Shown here: positions 1 through 5,661 of the stretch, one piece after another | How positions within the stretch are numbered: the stretch's first letter is position 1 | Layout: every line of letters begins with the position of its first letter | Origin: Candidatus Omnitrophota bacterium | GTDB lineage: Bacteria > Omnitrophota > Gorgyraeia > Duberdicusellales > 4484-171 | Direction of reading: 5' to 3' | DNA length: 10,504 nucleotides | Assembly: GCA_030631705.1 (NCBI GenBank) | Contig: DAOVKQ010000008.1 | Coordinates: forward strand, 1 to 10,504 | Position numbers and translations under genes: made by a program | Notes under the pieces: generated by a model | Seen by the model: only the letters and a program-made list of their open reading frames with translations | Database searches by the model: none | Told to the model about the DNA's origin: nothing

Positions 1-363
1 ATAAAAATAGAACGCAGATACTCAGAGAATTTACCCCAAGTACCTGTTAATGAAAAAGAGATTCAGGAAGTCATCATGAATCTCCTAACTAATGCCAAAG
101 ATGCAATAGAAAATGAAGGGATAATCGAAATGACTACCAGAAAAGAAGGCGATTCAATAGTGATAGAGATAAAAGACTCAGGTATTGGTATGGATTCCGA
201 AACTTTGAGCAAAATACTTGACCCTTTTTTTACTACCAAGAAAAAAGGCACTGGCCTTGGTCTTGGCGTATGCTATGGTATTGTCCGGTCCCATGGAGGA
301 GAAATGAAGTTTAGAAGTAAGCCGGGGGAGGGAACAACAGTAGAGGTAAAATTAGCAGTTTAA
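1..363 (+). CDS. Sensor histidine kinase, C-terminal ATPase domain (5' end outside window)
   Basis: This is the C-terminal 120 codons of a two-component sensor kinase; the frame is open from base 1, so sensor and dimerisation/phosphoacceptor parts lie upstream. What is visible is a HATPase_c (GHKL) domain: N box NLLTNAKDAI at visible residues 27-36, G1 box DSGIGMD near 59-65, an F box DPFFTT followed by the G2 lid GTGLGLGV near 76-91. This domain binds ATP and phosphorylates the kinase's own histidine, which then donates to a receiver Asp. The reading frame ends cleanly with TAA after a typical short C-terminal strand, with no attached receiver. It lies 181 bp upstream of a receiver-only gene cluster that could supply its partner. 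The intervening promoter suggests the two are not one obligate transcript. The internal ATG at 76 is not the true start, since homology begins upstream of it. Confidence 0.95.
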   Translation: MKIERRYSENLPQVPVNEKEIQEVIMNLLTNAKDAIENEGIIEMTTRKEGDSIVIEIKDSGIGMDSETLSKILDPFFTTKKKGTGLGLGVCYGIVRSHGGEMKFRSKPGEGTTVEVKLAV

Positions 364-417
364 TGATTATAAAAACGTTATAGAAAGGACCAATAGCATT
401 GATTATCTTTATTTTTT

Positions 418-437
418 AAACAAAACAATTTTGTTTT
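418..437 (+). terminator. AT-only hairpin, possible weak terminator
   Basis: AAACAAAA (418-425) and TTTTGTTT (429-436) form a perfect 8-bp inverted repeat with a 3-base CAA loop, followed by TTCTT. It lies 55 bp after the kinase stop and just before a promoter. The stem has only one G-C pair per arm, so as a rho-independent terminator it would be weak. Position favours this role, composition does not. Confidence 0.3.
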
Positions 438-438
438 C

Positions 439-467
439 TTGAAACCGCTTTTATATTGGATTATAAT
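439..467 (+). promoter_or_regulatory. Sigma70-type promoter for the receiver cluster
   Basis: TTGAAA at 439-444 and a perfect TATAAT at 462-467 are separated by 17 bp, the optimal spacing for a housekeeping sigma factor. Transcription would begin near 474-476, leaving a leader of about 70 nt that carries a hairpin before the first receiver gene. It is the best housekeeping-type promoter in the window. Confidence 0.6.
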
Positions 468-505
468 ACAAAGATAGGAATAATTTATTTTGTGCCGCCG
501 GTACT

Positions 506-531
506 CCGCTAGATAGCTTTACATCTAACGG
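506..531 (+). promoter_or_regulatory. Leader hairpin abutting the Shine-Dalgarno
   Basis: CCG (506-508) pairs with CGG (529-531) and TAGAT (510-514) with ATCTA (523-527), with one C/A mismatch between the two blocks and an 8-base loop. The 3' arm runs into the strong ribosome site GGGGGAGGTG (530-539) of the receiver gene at 545, so folding could affect access to it. I do not recognise it as a known riboswitch. It could also be a small dispersed palindromic repeat. Confidence 0.45.
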
Positions 532-544
532 GGGAGGTGAAAAT

Positions 545-919
545 ATGCGAAAAATACTAGTTGTTGATGATGAACAGGAAATAGTGAATATTTTAAGGGA
601 GTTTTTAAGCAAAAAAGGATATAATATAATTACTGCCCTGGGCGGCGGCGAAGCCATAGAAATTATTGAGTCGGACCCGGGATTAGATTTGCTTTTGTTA
701 GATCTGAAAATGCCCAAAGTAAAAGGAATTGATGTATTAAGGAGGATGAAAGAGCTAAGGCTCAATCTACCGTTTATTATTTTAAGCGGTTCTATAGATG
801 TGCAGCATGATGATGCTGATGTTTTGGAAGAAATGGGATGTAATGATGCCGATATTCTCAATAAGCCGGTAGATTTTAATAAACTTTTGACGTTAATAAA
901 AGAGAAATTAGTCCAATAG
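545..919 (+). CDS. Single-domain response regulator (CheY-like receiver)
   Basis: A 124-residue protein that is one complete receiver (REC) domain with no output domain. The acidic pair D8-D9, phosphoacceptor D53 in LLLLDLKMP, the hydroxyl residue S81 and the switch lysine K107 followed by P108 are all present, so it should accept phosphate from a histidine kinase and pass it on or act by protein contact. The start is fixed by GGGGGAGGTG five bases upstream. It is first in a run of five receiver-containing genes and follows a good promoter and a leader hairpin. Its C-terminal tail (KPVDFNKLL) closely resembles the second receiver of the next gene (KPCDFNKLD), suggesting local duplication. Role in the cell is unknown; a phosphorelay intermediate or phosphate sink is likely. 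Confidence 0.93.
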   Translation: MRKILVVDDEQEIVNILREFLSKKGYNIITALGGGEAIEIIESDPGLDLLLLDLKMPKVKGIDVLRRMKELRLNLPFIILSGSIDVQHDDADVLEEMGCNDADILNKPVDFNKLLTLIKEKLVQ

Positions 920-928
920 TATAGTTTT

Positions 929-1693
929 ATGTGGGAAAAAGTTTTAGTAATTGACGATGACGTGGATACAAGAGAGAAATTCTATGAAATTTTTTCCTCT
1001 CTTTGTTATAAACCTACTTGTGTTCCCGGCGGAGAGGAAGGTATTTTACGCCTTGGAGAAGAAAGGTTTAACCTTATTCTTTTAGATAAAGATATGCCGC
1101 GCATGACCGGGATAGAGGCGGTTAAGAAAATAAGAGAGTTTGACAGCGAAACAAAAATAATCATACTTCATAGTGATGAATTAGAAGAAGAAGGAAAAGA
1201 CTTAATCAAAAGATTAAATACCTATGCCGTAACTAAGGATTTTTCTACACATTTTATGATGAAAGAAATACTCCAGATTCTAAAAGAGAGAGATTTTGTA
1301 AAAGAGGGAGATAAGTTTCCTGAGAGGGCAAAAGGTACTATTTTAGTTGTTGACGATAATGCGGAGATAAGAGATGTTTTGGGAAGTTTCTTGGATAAAA
1401 AAGGTTACAAAGCTCTCATTACCGCTTCCGGCGAAGAAGCGCTTATGAAAATAAAGATAGAAAAGCCCCATATAGTTCTTTTGGACTTAAGAATGCCCGG
1501 CATGGACGGTATAATGGTTTTGCGTCAAATAAAACAGTTTGATGAATCTATTTCCGTGGTTATGCTTACTTCGGCCCAGGAAGAATATCTAATGAAGCAA
1601 GCCGCCGAAAACGGCGCTTGCGATTATCTGGTTAAACCGTGTGATTTTAATAAACTGGACATATTACTTACGTCTATTTTATTGGGGAAATAA
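929..1693 (+). CDS. Double-receiver response regulator (REC-REC)
   Basis: A 254-residue protein of two receivers in tandem and nothing else. REC1 (about 3-120) keeps the acidic cluster D9-D11 and phosphoacceptor D53, but the usual Ser/Thr position holds H81 (next residue S82) and the switch lysine K103 is followed by Asp rather than Pro; it may be phosphorylated poorly or act as a regulatory domain. REC2 (about 137-254) is canonical: D142-D143, D186 in LLDLRMP, T214, K236-P237. The gene starts 9 bp after the previous stop without a clear ribosome site, so translational coupling is likely. REC2 resembles the single receiver at 545 and REC2 of the next gene (shared pattern FLDKKGY...ITAS...EE). 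No output domain is present, so phosphotransfer or protein-protein signalling is inferred. Confidence 0.9.
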   Translation: MWEKVLVIDDDVDTREKFYEIFSSLCYKPTCVPGGEEGILRLGEERFNLILLDKDMPRMTGIEAVKKIREFDSETKIIILHSDELEEEGKDLIKRLNTYAVTKDFSTHFMMKEILQILKERDFVKEGDKFPERAKGTILVVDDNAEIRDVLGSFLDKKGYKALITASGEEALMKIKIEKPHIVLLDLRMPGMDGIMVLRQIKQFDESISVVMLTSAQEEYLMKQAAENGACDYLVKPCDFNKLDILLTSILLGK

Positions 1694-1696
1694 GAA

Positions 1697-2449
1697 ATGA
1701 ATAAAACTATTTTAGTTATTGATGATGATTCAAATATAAGAGAATTGATGTATGATGCTTTAACTAAGGCCGGATATAAAGCTGTAACCAGCCATAGCGG
1801 TAAAGAAGCCATAGATTTGCTTAAAATAAATAAACCGGATTTAATTTTGTTGGATTTCAAAATGCCCGACATGAGCGGAATAGAAGTGCTTAAGAAAATA
1901 AAGAGCGTGGATAATACAACGAAGATAGTTATGTTTACCGGAGTTGAAACCGAAGGCTTAGAAAGAGAAGCCCGTCTTTTGGGGGCAGGCGGATTTCTGC
2001 GGAAGAATCTCGGGATAGATGTTATCCTAAAAGCTGTCAATCAATTGCTTAGTGAAAAAAGGGATTATAATAAAGATAAGATATTAGTAATTGATGATGA
2101 CTCCGGAATCCGTTCGCTCATAAGAGATTTCCTTGATAAAAAGGGCTACAACGTAATAACCGCTTCAAGCGCTGAAGAAGGTTTGGAGAAGTTTAAACAA
2201 GAAAGGCCGATTTTAATATTGCTGGACATAAAGCTTCCTGGAATGGATGGTGTAGTTACCCTAAAACGTATTAGAGAAATTGATGAAAAAGTAGGCGTAA
2301 TAATGGTTACCGGGGTAGAAGATGATGAAGTGCTTAAAGAAGCCAGAAGCCTGGGAGCTTATGAATATATTGTTAAGCCGTTTGATTTAAATTATCTTGA
2401 GACGTGCGTCTTGGTCCGCATATGCCTTATCTCCGCCCTCACAAATTAA
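1697..2449 (+). CDS. Double-receiver response regulator (REC-REC)
   Basis: A 250-residue tandem receiver protein, the second of this architecture in a row. REC1 (about 3-118) has D9-D11, phosphoacceptor D53 (LLDFKMP), T81 and K103, though K103 is followed by Asn and not Pro. REC2 (about 128-240) has D133-D135, D177 (LLDIKLP), T205 and K227-P228. A short basic linker around 119-128 joins them. The start lies 3 bp after the previous TAA, with GGGGA at 1684-1688 inside the end of that gene as the likely ribosome site. The C-terminal tail is unusually Cys/Ile/Leu rich (after LNYLET) and ends without an effector. In both double-receiver proteins it is the first receiver that lacks the Lys-Pro pair, so the N-terminal unit seems to be the divergent one in this arrangement. 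Confidence 0.9.
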   Translation: MNKTILVIDDDSNIRELMYDALTKAGYKAVTSHSGKEAIDLLKINKPDLILLDFKMPDMSGIEVLKKIKSVDNTTKIVMFTGVETEGLEREARLLGAGGFLRKNLGIDVILKAVNQLLSEKRDYNKDKILVIDDDSGIRSLIRDFLDKKGYNVITASSAEEGLEKFKQERPILILLDIKLPGMDGVVTLKRIREIDEKVGVIMVTGVEDDEVLKEARSLGAYEYIVKPFDLNYLETCVLVRICLISALTN

Positions 2450-2512
2450 ATTCTATTCTTGGTTTTTTTCAACAGCGGGAAAAAATAACCGCCAGAATCA
2501 ATATAGTAGCTT

Positions 2513-3817
2513 ATGTATGTAAATAATAATCCTGTTAATGTTTTATTAATTGAGGATGATCTCCGGGTTGCCCAGTTGATAGAGGATATGCTGCTTGCGG
2601 TAAAAGATGTTAAATTTCAACCTGAAAGCATCGGCAGTCTCGGCCCGGGTTTAGACCGTTTGAAAAAGGGGAATATTGCCGTTGTTTTGCTGGATTTATC
2701 GCTCCCGGACAGTAAAGGTATAGATACTTTTTTAAAGCTGTATGCGCAATTTCCCGATGTGCCCATTGTAATATTAACAGGCTTTGATGATGAAATACTT
2801 GCCGCTAAGGCAGTAAGACAAGGCGCGCAGGATTATTTGGTTAAAAACCAGGCAGACATTATGGTTATCGGCCGGGCGATACGTTATGCTATAGAACGTA
2901 AAAAGGGAGAAAAAGAATTAAGAAGCGCCCGTAATCAACTGGAAGAGAGGGTTAAAGAGCGTACCCGGGAATTAAGTGAAGTAAATGAAAAGTTACGCCA
3001 GGAAGTAAAAGAGCATAGAAAGTCCCAGACAGCCTTGCAGGCAGCGTATAGCGAGCTTAAAGAGGCACAGACACACCTTATCCAGGCGGCTAAAATGCAG
3101 GTGGTAGGAAGGTTAGCCAGCGGCGTGGCTCATGAAGTAAAAAATCCTTTGGCGGTTATCTTACAGGGTATTGATTATTTTCAGGATAAAATAGACACCA
3201 GTAATGAGAATATTGATGTGACTTTACAGTGTATGAAAAAAGCTTTGCTGCGGGCAGATGATATAGTCAAGGGTTTGCTGGATTTCGCCAGTGCGTCGCG
3301 CCTGGAGCTTGTTAGGCAGAATTTTAACTTAATAATCAGGAATTCTTTGCTGCTCCTGAAACATCAGTTTGATAAACATAAAATTAGAATAATTGAAGAC
3401 ATAGGAGAAGACAGTGTATATGTTATGGCTGATAAGAATAAAATGGAGCAGGTGTTTATAAATATCTTGCTTAATGCCGTAAAGGCGATGTCCCAGGGAG
3501 GAACTTTAAAGATTAAAACCTATGTTGATAAAATATCAGGGGTTGGGCTTGCTATAGGCAGTAGAAAGGATGATATTTTTAAGCCTGGTGATTATGTAGC
3601 TGTTTGTGAAATAGAGGATACGGGTACGGGGATTGCCGAAGACATATTGGATAAGGTATTCGATCCGTTTTTTACAACAACGCACGGCTCGGGGGGAACC
3701 GGTCTTGGCCTTTCCATTGTAAAGAACATAGTTCAGATGCATAAAGGAAAGATAGAAATAGATAATAAAAAAGATGGTGGTGTAAAAGTAAGCGTAATAC
3801 TGGGCGTGGTAAGCTAA
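2513..3817 (+). CDS. Receiver-histidine kinase hybrid (REC-coiled coil-HisKA-HATPase)
   Basis: A 434-residue cytoplasmic protein with no membrane segment or signal peptide. Residues about 8-125 are an N-terminal receiver (E14-D15-D16, phosphoacceptor D61, T89, K111 followed by Asn). Residues about 128-190 are heptad-like and rich in Glu, Lys and Arg, a probable coiled coil. HisKA follows with H207 in GVAHEVKNP, then HATPase_c with the N box around N317-N321, G1 box EDTGTGI (368-374), F box DPFFTTT (384-390) and G2 GTGLGLS (395-401). It is therefore probably controlled by phosphorylation of its own receiver and feeds the neighbouring receivers. An in-frame stop at 2507-2509 fixes the start region, although no good ribosome site is seen. 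The next gene begins 14 bp downstream behind a strong ribosome site, so the two are probably partners. Confidence 0.94.
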   Translation: MYVNNNPVNVLLIEDDLRVAQLIEDMLLAVKDVKFQPESIGSLGPGLDRLKKGNIAVVLLDLSLPDSKGIDTFLKLYAQFPDVPIVILTGFDDEILAAKAVRQGAQDYLVKNQADIMVIGRAIRYAIERKKGEKELRSARNQLEERVKERTRELSEVNEKLRQEVKEHRKSQTALQAAYSELKEAQTHLIQAAKMQVVGRLASGVAHEVKNPLAVILQGIDYFQDKIDTSNENIDVTLQCMKKALLRADDIVKGLLDFASASRLELVRQNFNLIIRNSLLLLKHQFDKHKIRIIEDIGEDSVYVMADKNKMEQVFINILLNAVKAMSQGGTLKIKTYVDKISGVGLAIGSRKDDIFKPGDYVAVCEIEDTGTGIAEDILDKVFDPFFTTTHGSGGTGLGLSIVKNIVQMHKGKIEIDNKKDGGVKVSVILGVVS

Positions 3818-3831
3818 AAGGAGGGTTTAGG

Positions 3832-4209
3832 ATGGATAAAAAGAAAATATTGGTTATTGATGATGAACAGGATTTTGGTAAGATGGTGAAGCTAAATCTT
3901 GAAGATACAGGCCAGTATACGGTAAGGATAGAAGATAAAGGAGCCAATGCTATTAGCGTTACCAAGGAATTTAAGCCGGATCTTATTTTACTGGATATTG
4001 TAATGCCTGACGTAGATGGTGGAGAAGTCGTTCATCAGATGAAAAAAGAGGAAGAACTAAAAGATATACCCGTAGTATTTTTAACCGCTATAGTTACCGA
4101 AGGAGAGGTAGATTCGCAACGCGGCGTTATTGCCGGATATCCTTTTATAGCTAAACCGGTAAGCGTAAAAAAACTCATTAGTTCAATCGAAGAAAATCTT
4201 ACTAAATAG
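3832..4209 (+). CDS. Single-domain response regulator (CheY-like receiver)
   Basis: A 125-residue stand-alone receiver with all active-site residues: D10-D11, phosphoacceptor D55 in LLDIVMPDVDG, T85 and K108-P109. It begins 14 bp after the soluble hybrid kinase, with AAGGAGGG at 3818-3825 as a strong ribosome site, and is the most likely direct phosphate acceptor of that kinase (inference from adjacency). Like the other receivers here it has no output domain. It has a slightly longer helix 4/strand 5 region (EGEVDSQRGVIAGYPFIAKP) and is less similar to the duplicated set at 545-2449. It is the last gene of the signalling cluster; a short repeat element and a new transcription unit follow. Confidence 0.93.
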   Translation: MDKKKILVIDDEQDFGKMVKLNLEDTGQYTVRIEDKGANAISVTKEFKPDLILLDIVMPDVDGGEVVHQMKKEEELKDIPVVFLTAIVTEGEVDSQRGVIAGYPFIAKPVSVKKLISSIEENLTK

Positions 4210-4263
4210 GGACAGACACCTATTTAAGTTTGAGCAGACGTCCTATTTGGGTACACCCTGCTC
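4210..4263. repeat. Short direct-repeat/hairpin element (REP- or MITE-like)
   Basis: Starting directly after the stop codon, CAGACACCTATTT (4213-4225) is nearly repeated as CAGACGTCCTATTT (4235-4248). GAGCAG (4232-4237) and CTGCTC (4258-4263) form a 6-bp inverted repeat enclosing the second copy, and GGGT/ACCC (4248-4257) a smaller one inside. The GGGACAGACACCTATTT start reminds me of short dispersed palindromes seen in many bacterial genomes, but I cannot verify that. No T-run follows, so it is not an obvious terminator. Confidence 0.4.
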
Positions 4264-4282
4264 ATTTATGACGTGAAGATAG

Positions 4283-4309
4283 TTGATGTTTTTGTAAGTT
4301 GTATATAAT
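4283..4309 (+). promoter_or_regulatory. Possible promoter of the ECF sigma gene
   Basis: TTGATG (4283-4288) and TATAAT (4304-4309) are 15 bp apart, shorter than the optimal 17, so this is a weak or regulated candidate. It lies 33 bp before the sigma-factor start. The TGAAAG/CGTCTATTA element found downstream is not present here, so direct autoregulation of the sigma gene itself is not evident. Confidence 0.3.
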
Positions 4310-4342
4310 TGTTTATTTACTTAATTAGGTGCTTTATTTTTT

Positions 4343-4912
4343 ATGGATGAGTCGGAAATTATAAAACGCTGCATAAAGAAAGACAGGAAAGCCTGGGATG
4401 TATTTATACAAAAATATTCGCGATTGGTATATTGGGCGATACGAAAACGATTGACGGCAAGCGGATTCAATTCCAATGAAATTGATATCGAAGATATTTT
4501 TCAGGAAGTATTCTTAGCAATTCTTAAAGGCGATAAACTTCTTCAGCTAAAAAATGCTAAATTCATTCCCGGTTGGTTAGCGATGGTGGCTTCGAATAAA
4601 ACAGTTGATTTTATGCGGCAAAAAGTACGCTTGAGCCAGGATTTGGTTTTCGATACCCCCGTGTTCAGAGATGATACATTCGAACAGGAATTATTAAGCC
4701 GGGATACGGTTAGCGTGGCAAAAGAGGTTATAAATACCTTATCTAATAAGGAGAAAGTTATCATTTCCCTAAATCTTATCGAAGAAAGAACCCATAAGGA
4801 AGTTGCTCGTATTGCGGGGATACCGGTTAATACCGTTTCAACTATAATTGCCCGAACCAAGGAAAAGCTTAAAAAAGAACTCAAAAAACGCGGAATAGGC
4901 AATAATATTTAA
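4343..4912 (+). CDS. ECF-type (group 4) RNA polymerase sigma factor
   Basis: A 189-residue sigma-70 family protein with only regions 2 and 4. Region 2 spans about 15-95: DIEDIFQEVFLAIL (48-61) is the region 2.2 core-binding helix and NKTVDFMRQ (85-93) the region 2.3/2.4 part that melts and reads the -10. A variable acidic linker (about 97-125) leads to region 4 at about 128-180, with helix-turn-helix HKEVARIAGIPVNTVSTIIART (151-172) that reads the -35. Length is normal for ECF factors. AGGTG (4327-4331) lies 11 bp before the ATG, a weak ribosome site. The adjacent downstream gene encodes a zinc-type anti-sigma, so the factor should be held inactive at the membrane until a signal. A matching promoter-like element precedes that gene and spoVG, giving a plausible local regulon. 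Confidence 0.93.
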   Translation: MDESEIIKRCIKKDRKAWDVFIQKYSRLVYWAIRKRLTASGFNSNEIDIEDIFQEVFLAILKGDKLLQLKNAKFIPGWLAMVASNKTVDFMRQKVRLSQDLVFDTPVFRDDTFEQELLSRDTVSVAKEVINTLSNKEKVIISLNLIEERTHKEVARIAGIPVNTVSTIIARTKEKLKKELKKRGIGNNI

Positions 4913-4919
4913 TAAAAAA

Positions 4920-4951
4920 TGAAAGAAAATAATGATTTGTTTCGTCTATTA
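4920..4951 (+). promoter_or_regulatory. ECF-type promoter element 1 (anti-sigma gene)
   Basis: TGAAAG (4920-4925), 17 bp, CGTCTATTA (4943-4951). TGAAA-type -35 and CGTC-type -10 blocks are characteristic of ECF promoters in general. The same two blocks at identical spacing recur at 5609-5640. Transcription would start near 4955, leaving a leader of only about 10 nt before the ATG at 4965. That is tight and is the main reason for caution. Confidence 0.55.
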
Positions 4952-4954
4952 ATT

Positions 4955-4963
4955 GGAGAAAGG
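4955..4963 (+). promoter_or_regulatory. Ribosome binding site deciding the anti-sigma start
   Basis: GGAGAAAGG lies immediately before ATG 4965, with GGAG six bases away. The alternative in-frame TTG at 4953 overlaps this site and has no ribosome site of its own, so ATG 4965 is chosen. Confidence 0.75.
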
Positions 4964-4964
4964 T

Positions 4965-5516
4965 ATGGATAGAGTGGAAAAATTGATTAAGCAATATCTG
5001 AAAAAGCACTTAGATTTTGGCAAAGATAATAAAACCGACGATTGTCCTAACGAACAGATTTTATTGGAATATTTTGAAGGTGCCTTAGATGAAGAAAGGC
5101 GCCGGTCTGTTGAATATCACATTGCCGGTTGTGGGTTTTGCTTGAGTCAGCTTAATATTGCTTTTGAATCTCAGCTGATGAATAAACAAGATAGTTTTGA
5201 AGCGGTGCCCCAAAAATTAATTAATAAAACAAAATCTTTACTGGGCGGTTTCAACGATGGAAAAGGTAAGAAGGTCAGGAGAGTAAAAATAACGAAAAAA
5301 CTGTTCTTTCTTTCCGGCGCGATTGTCTTTTTCGTTTTATCATTTGTAATTCCTAAATATTTTATTCAGTTTTTAGTAGTTACCCTTATTCTGGGGATGC
5401 GCTGGGCTTTCGAAAGCGAAAATAGCCGTACCTTCATTATGGTGCTTGATTCCTGGCGCCGCCATTCCCAGGCTAAAGATGAGGAAATATCCCTCCGCTT
5501 AAAAAACCGCTTCTAA
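4965..5516 (+). CDS. Membrane anti-sigma factor with zinc-finger (ZAS-like) domain
   Basis: A 183-residue protein from ATG 4965. The N-terminal cytoplasmic part carries C27-P28 ... H52-x3-C56-x2-C59, the zinc-binding pattern of ZAS/zf-HC2 anti-sigma domains, around the typical LxxYxEGxLDEE stretch; such domains clamp the partner ECF factor. A basic linker (100-112) precedes two hydrophobic segments at about 113-129 and 132-147, separated by Pro-Lys and so probably a hairpin. A charged C-terminal tail (150-183) would then return to the cytoplasm. There is no sizeable extracytoplasmic sensor domain, unlike classical membrane anti-sigmas, so signal input must come through the membrane hairpin, the zinc site (redox) or another protein. 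It starts 52 bp after the sigma gene and has its own ECF-like promoter element. Confidence 0.85.
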   Translation: MDRVEKLIKQYLKKHLDFGKDNKTDDCPNEQILLEYFEGALDEERRRSVEYHIAGCGFCLSQLNIAFESQLMNKQDSFEAVPQKLINKTKSLLGGFNDGKGKKVRRVKITKKLFFLSGAIVFFVLSFVIPKYFIQFLVVTLILGMRWAFESENSRTFIMVLDSWRRHSQAKDEEISLRLKNRF

Positions 5517-5520
5517 ACAT

Positions 5521-5600
5521 AATCACTGTAATCTCTTTCTAATCACTGTAATCTCCTTCAAATCGCTGTAATCTCTTTCTAATCACTGTAATCTTTTTTA
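5521..5600 (+). repeat. Repeat array A: four tandem 20-bp units
   Basis: Four head-to-tail units begin at 5521, 5541, 5561 and 5581. Consensus is AATCACTGTAATC followed by a pyrimidine-rich TCTTTCT tail; unit 3 has AATCGC and unit 4 degenerates at its 3' end (TTTTTTA). The period is exactly 20 bp, about two helical turns. The core ATCACYGTAAT is an imperfect 11-bp palindrome with one mismatched pair around a central base. The array ends about 9 bp before the -35 of an ECF-like promoter. It shares its tail sequence with array B after dprA, in opposite orientation. Confidence 0.9.
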
Positions 5601-5608
5601 GAATTTGT

Positions 5609-5640
5609 TGAAAGAATTCTTAGTGATGGTTCGTCTATTA
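5609..5640 (+). promoter_or_regulatory. ECF-type promoter element 2 (spoVG-dprA)
   Basis: TGAAAG (5609-5614), 17 bp, CGTCTATTA (5632-5640). It matches element 1 in both blocks and in spacing, and the identity extends to TGAAAGAA and TTCGTCTATTA, while the spacer differs. Transcription would begin near 5644, leaving about 18 nt to the spoVG ATG, enough for the strong ribosome site there. Array A lies directly upstream, where an activator would bind. Confidence 0.65.
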
Positions 5641-5645
5641 GGGTG

Positions 5646-5656
5646 AAAGGAGGTGG
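5646..5656 (+). promoter_or_regulatory. Ribosome binding site deciding the spoVG start
   Basis: AAAGGAGGTGG is a near-perfect Shine-Dalgarno, eight bases (from GGAGG) before ATG 5662. An in-frame GTG at 5653 lies within this site and so cannot be the start. Confidence 0.8.
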
Positions 5657-5661
5657 TAAAA

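Noticed and set aside
451..861. Antisense open frame opposite the first single-receiver gene
   Set aside because: It covers the promoter, leader and receiver gene, has no recognisable domain, and is a shadow of the + strand coding.
1624..2040. Antisense open frame of 138 codons opposite the double-receiver gene
   Set aside because: The + strand encodes complete receiver motifs here; the antisense product is Ser/Phe/Ile-rich shadow sequence.
2395..2449. Frameshifted C-terminus of the second double-receiver gene
   Set aside because: The Cys/Leu-rich tail is odd, but the receiver fold is complete by then and no other frame continues a domain.
2471..2500. GCGG/CCGC hairpin before the hybrid kinase as a terminator
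   Set aside because: Only four pairs, a long A-rich loop and no T-run; also within a tightly spaced gene series.
3536..3965. Antisense open frames opposite the hybrid kinase and following receiver
   Set aside because: They mirror strongly supported REC/HATPase coding on the + strand, with no ribosome sites and low-complexity protein.
4953..4964. TTG start for the anti-sigma gene
   Set aside because: It overlaps the ribosome site GGAGAAAGG that serves ATG 4965.
5521..5600. CRISPR array
   Set aside because: Units of 20 bp are directly adjacent, with no unique spacers and no cas genes near. These are tandem repeats.
5653..5661. GTG start for spoVG
   Set aside because: It lies inside the Shine-Dalgarno GGAGGTGG; ATG 5662 is at the proper distance.
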